A DNA stretch of 64,000 bases from CAZWCE01 sp964632505 (GTDB lineage: Bacteria; Planctomycetota; Planctomycetia; Pirellulales; Thermoguttaceae), in contig CAZWCE010000011.1 in assembly GCA_964632505.1 (NCBI GenBank), forward strand, positions 62,001 through 126,000. The letters are read 5' to 3'. A model generated the notes under the pieces. It saw only the letters and a list, made by a program, of their open reading frames with translations. It was not told where the DNA came from and made no database searches. Below, one piece after another: positions 63,701 to 64,000 of this stretch; within the stretch, counting starts at the first letter, position 1; every line of letters begins with the position of its first letter. The position numbers were made by a program, and so were the translations under genes.

Positions 63701-64000
63701 CGCCTCGGCTTGGCTCGTTCCCTTCCTGGGATTCGCCGGCATCGAAACCTTCAAGATCGGCCTGCCGGTGGTCGCCGCATTTCTGACCATCATCGGGTAT
63801 TCGCTCAACGATACGATCGTTCTCTTCGACCGGGTCCGTGAAATCCGTGGAAAGATGCCGAATCTGACGATTCCACTGATCGACAAGAGCATCAACCAAA
63901 CGCTGAGCCGAACGCTGCTCACCTCACTGACGACCTTGATCGTGGTGCTGATCCTGTACTTCTTCGGCGGAGAAGGCATCCACACCTTCGCGTTCGCTTT
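60711..64000 (+). CDS. secDF: SecD-SecF fusion protein translocase (partial, 3' end cut)
   Basis: At least 1096 residues; the frame is open to the window edge. A signal-like helix (about 15-35) is followed by a ~120-residue acidic Pro/Glu/Ala linker. Then a membrane helix near 165-190 precedes the SecD motif NLGIDLRGGVILVY. The SecD membrane part has TLGAETIRKGKTAIFW and GLVLTVGIAVDANVLIFERI. SecF begins near residue 720 with IDFVGGVSVEA and later has GYSLNDTIVLFDRVRE. The complex uses the proton gradient to pull proteins through SecYEG. SecD and SecF are fused in one chain, and the long exported acidic leader is unusual. Confidence 0.95.
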   Translation, partial: MNRSAANFSVPRTIGWTALAAMMMVFCLTNASNAFEAWSPQDASAPTIGQSAPDVAADAETSPEVETEEENGQAPSLEEAAADPSTPEAEAATEPPTISPPSNEEASNGSDAAETPDTTTLPPLEVEEAETPVPPKPVQEDEVAEVGDVDVAVEKETAPSDWRDWGWLKIVVFLVILFGTYAVGILLGQMWRMPEHSFRIFVILLCLFGSAAANVFGLHRLNLGIDLRGGVILVYNVFPSKTQDTPQEEDGEEEVREEREAGSQGIQWDELKKAIGMRVNPAGVREISIQRLGNHQVRIIIPEVDDAEVSRLEGVISEAGTLEFRVLARENLDESLVKRAMSEPTDRLRDAEGNLLAWWVPVAEKEVENLIGGTSVQREQDGGYEILVLNDPFNVTGEDIGRKREGMNQETGQPNVQFNLYARGAKDFSNLTSFYKPKQGQENSTTRRLGIILNGELYSAPNIKEAITGGQVSIDFGRRDTPAEREALRQEIEDLIQVLNAGSLPAELSEEPVSRMLTGPTLGAETIRKGKTAIFWSMILVLAFMIVYYRFSGLIACFAVLLNLSLIFAVMMAVHAAFTLPGLAGLVLTVGIAVDANVLIFERIREELKQGSTLRMAIRNGFQRASTAIYDANITTLITAVILYIVGSEQVKGFAVTLFLGVTFSMFTAIYCGRTIFEIAERRRWIRKLKMMQIVSRPNLKFMDKRKPAGIISVVLILLGLVAVVMRGKGLLDIDFVGGVSVEAVFHEPQDQGEIYNQLEDRLPDLSVQNLHMSSSGEENGDGEVDLTKLENTHFLINTSSPPEIEAEEYLETVTTTLEEQFGKTLVHYDMNYEILSATEPAQGEGLPEVVAEVTMEPKINSKGLAADLDREMENALDAGEIARDFDIDLTNEKMEGRDDSTAFGEWTLTMNTTEKDAQIVLDRVRQQINKQPYFPSSNKIGGAVAQQTRNSAISALLGSLICIVLYIWLRFQKISYGLAAVVALVHDVLITLGLLAASAWLVPFLGFAGIETFKIGLPVVAAFLTIIGYSLNDTIVLFDRVREIRGKMPNLTIPLIDKSINQTLSRTLLTSLTTLIVVLILYFFGGEGIHTFAFA

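Noticed and set aside
1..64000. CRISPR arrays, insertion sequences, restriction or other defence systems
   Set aside because: No regularly spaced repeats, transposase or defence motifs were seen; the window is mostly core and envelope genes.

Overview
The window looks like the chromosome of a planctomycete (Planctomycetota, most like the Pirellulales/Thermogutta side; genus not determinable). The grounds are a Ser/Thr kinase with the N-terminal domain common in planctomycete kinases, a TPR protein fused to RNA polymerase alpha-CTD modules, a SecD-SecF fusion with a long acidic leader, many envelope TPR proteins, and Gram-negative traits: kdsA (LPS), an autotransporter and ExbB/ExbD. murA indicates peptidoglycan. 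No mobile element or CRISPR array was found.

Layout. (1) 1-18.4 kb, all on the minus strand: a flagellar basal-body locus read right to left. Order: degenerate esterase, membrane TPR protein, FlgN-like chaperone, NtrC-type sensor kinase and sigma-54 activator, flgB, flgC, fliE, fliF, an unnamed coiled-coil gene, fliG, fliH, fliI, fliJ, a MotE-like gene, and fliK cut by the left edge. The unnamed gene between fliF and fliG ends in a second copy of the FliF tail that binds FliG; this is the most interesting protein finding. The FliG here also lacks the charged residues used for torque in model species. (2) 18.6-22.8 kb, minus: malate dehydrogenase and two membrane proteins that share a domain present three times. 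(3) 23.6-30.1 kb, plus: secreted TPR protein, SH3-like/TPR protein, ExbB/TolQ and two ExbD/TolR, probably an energised envelope complex. (4) 30.1-36.7 kb, minus: a 1770-residue autotransporter and a XerC/D recombinase. (5) 36.8-43 kb: HD-domain exoribonuclease, Ser/Thr kinase, then larB-nnrD and larE. Between nnrD and larE lies a 200-nt RNA with its own promoter and U-run that resembles 6S RNA. (6) 43-55.6 kb: membrane protein, pepQ, accB-accC (plus), then murA, prmC, prfA, rpmE, a transglutaminase-like lipoprotein without catalytic residues, kdsA and a lipid kinase (minus). (7) 55.6-57.3 kb: over 1 kb with no convincing protein gene but with hairpins, a tandem repeat, a three-way-junction RNA candidate and tRNA-Thr(CGT). 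(8) 57.3-64 kb, plus: TPR/alpha-CTD protein, tgt, yajC and secDF (cut by the right edge).

Several upstream regions share a promoter form close to TTnnCn, 17-18 bp, TA(T/G)AAT, often preceded by GG(C/T); this is probably the housekeeping promoter. All functional calls rest on reading motifs in the sequence; no database search was possible.
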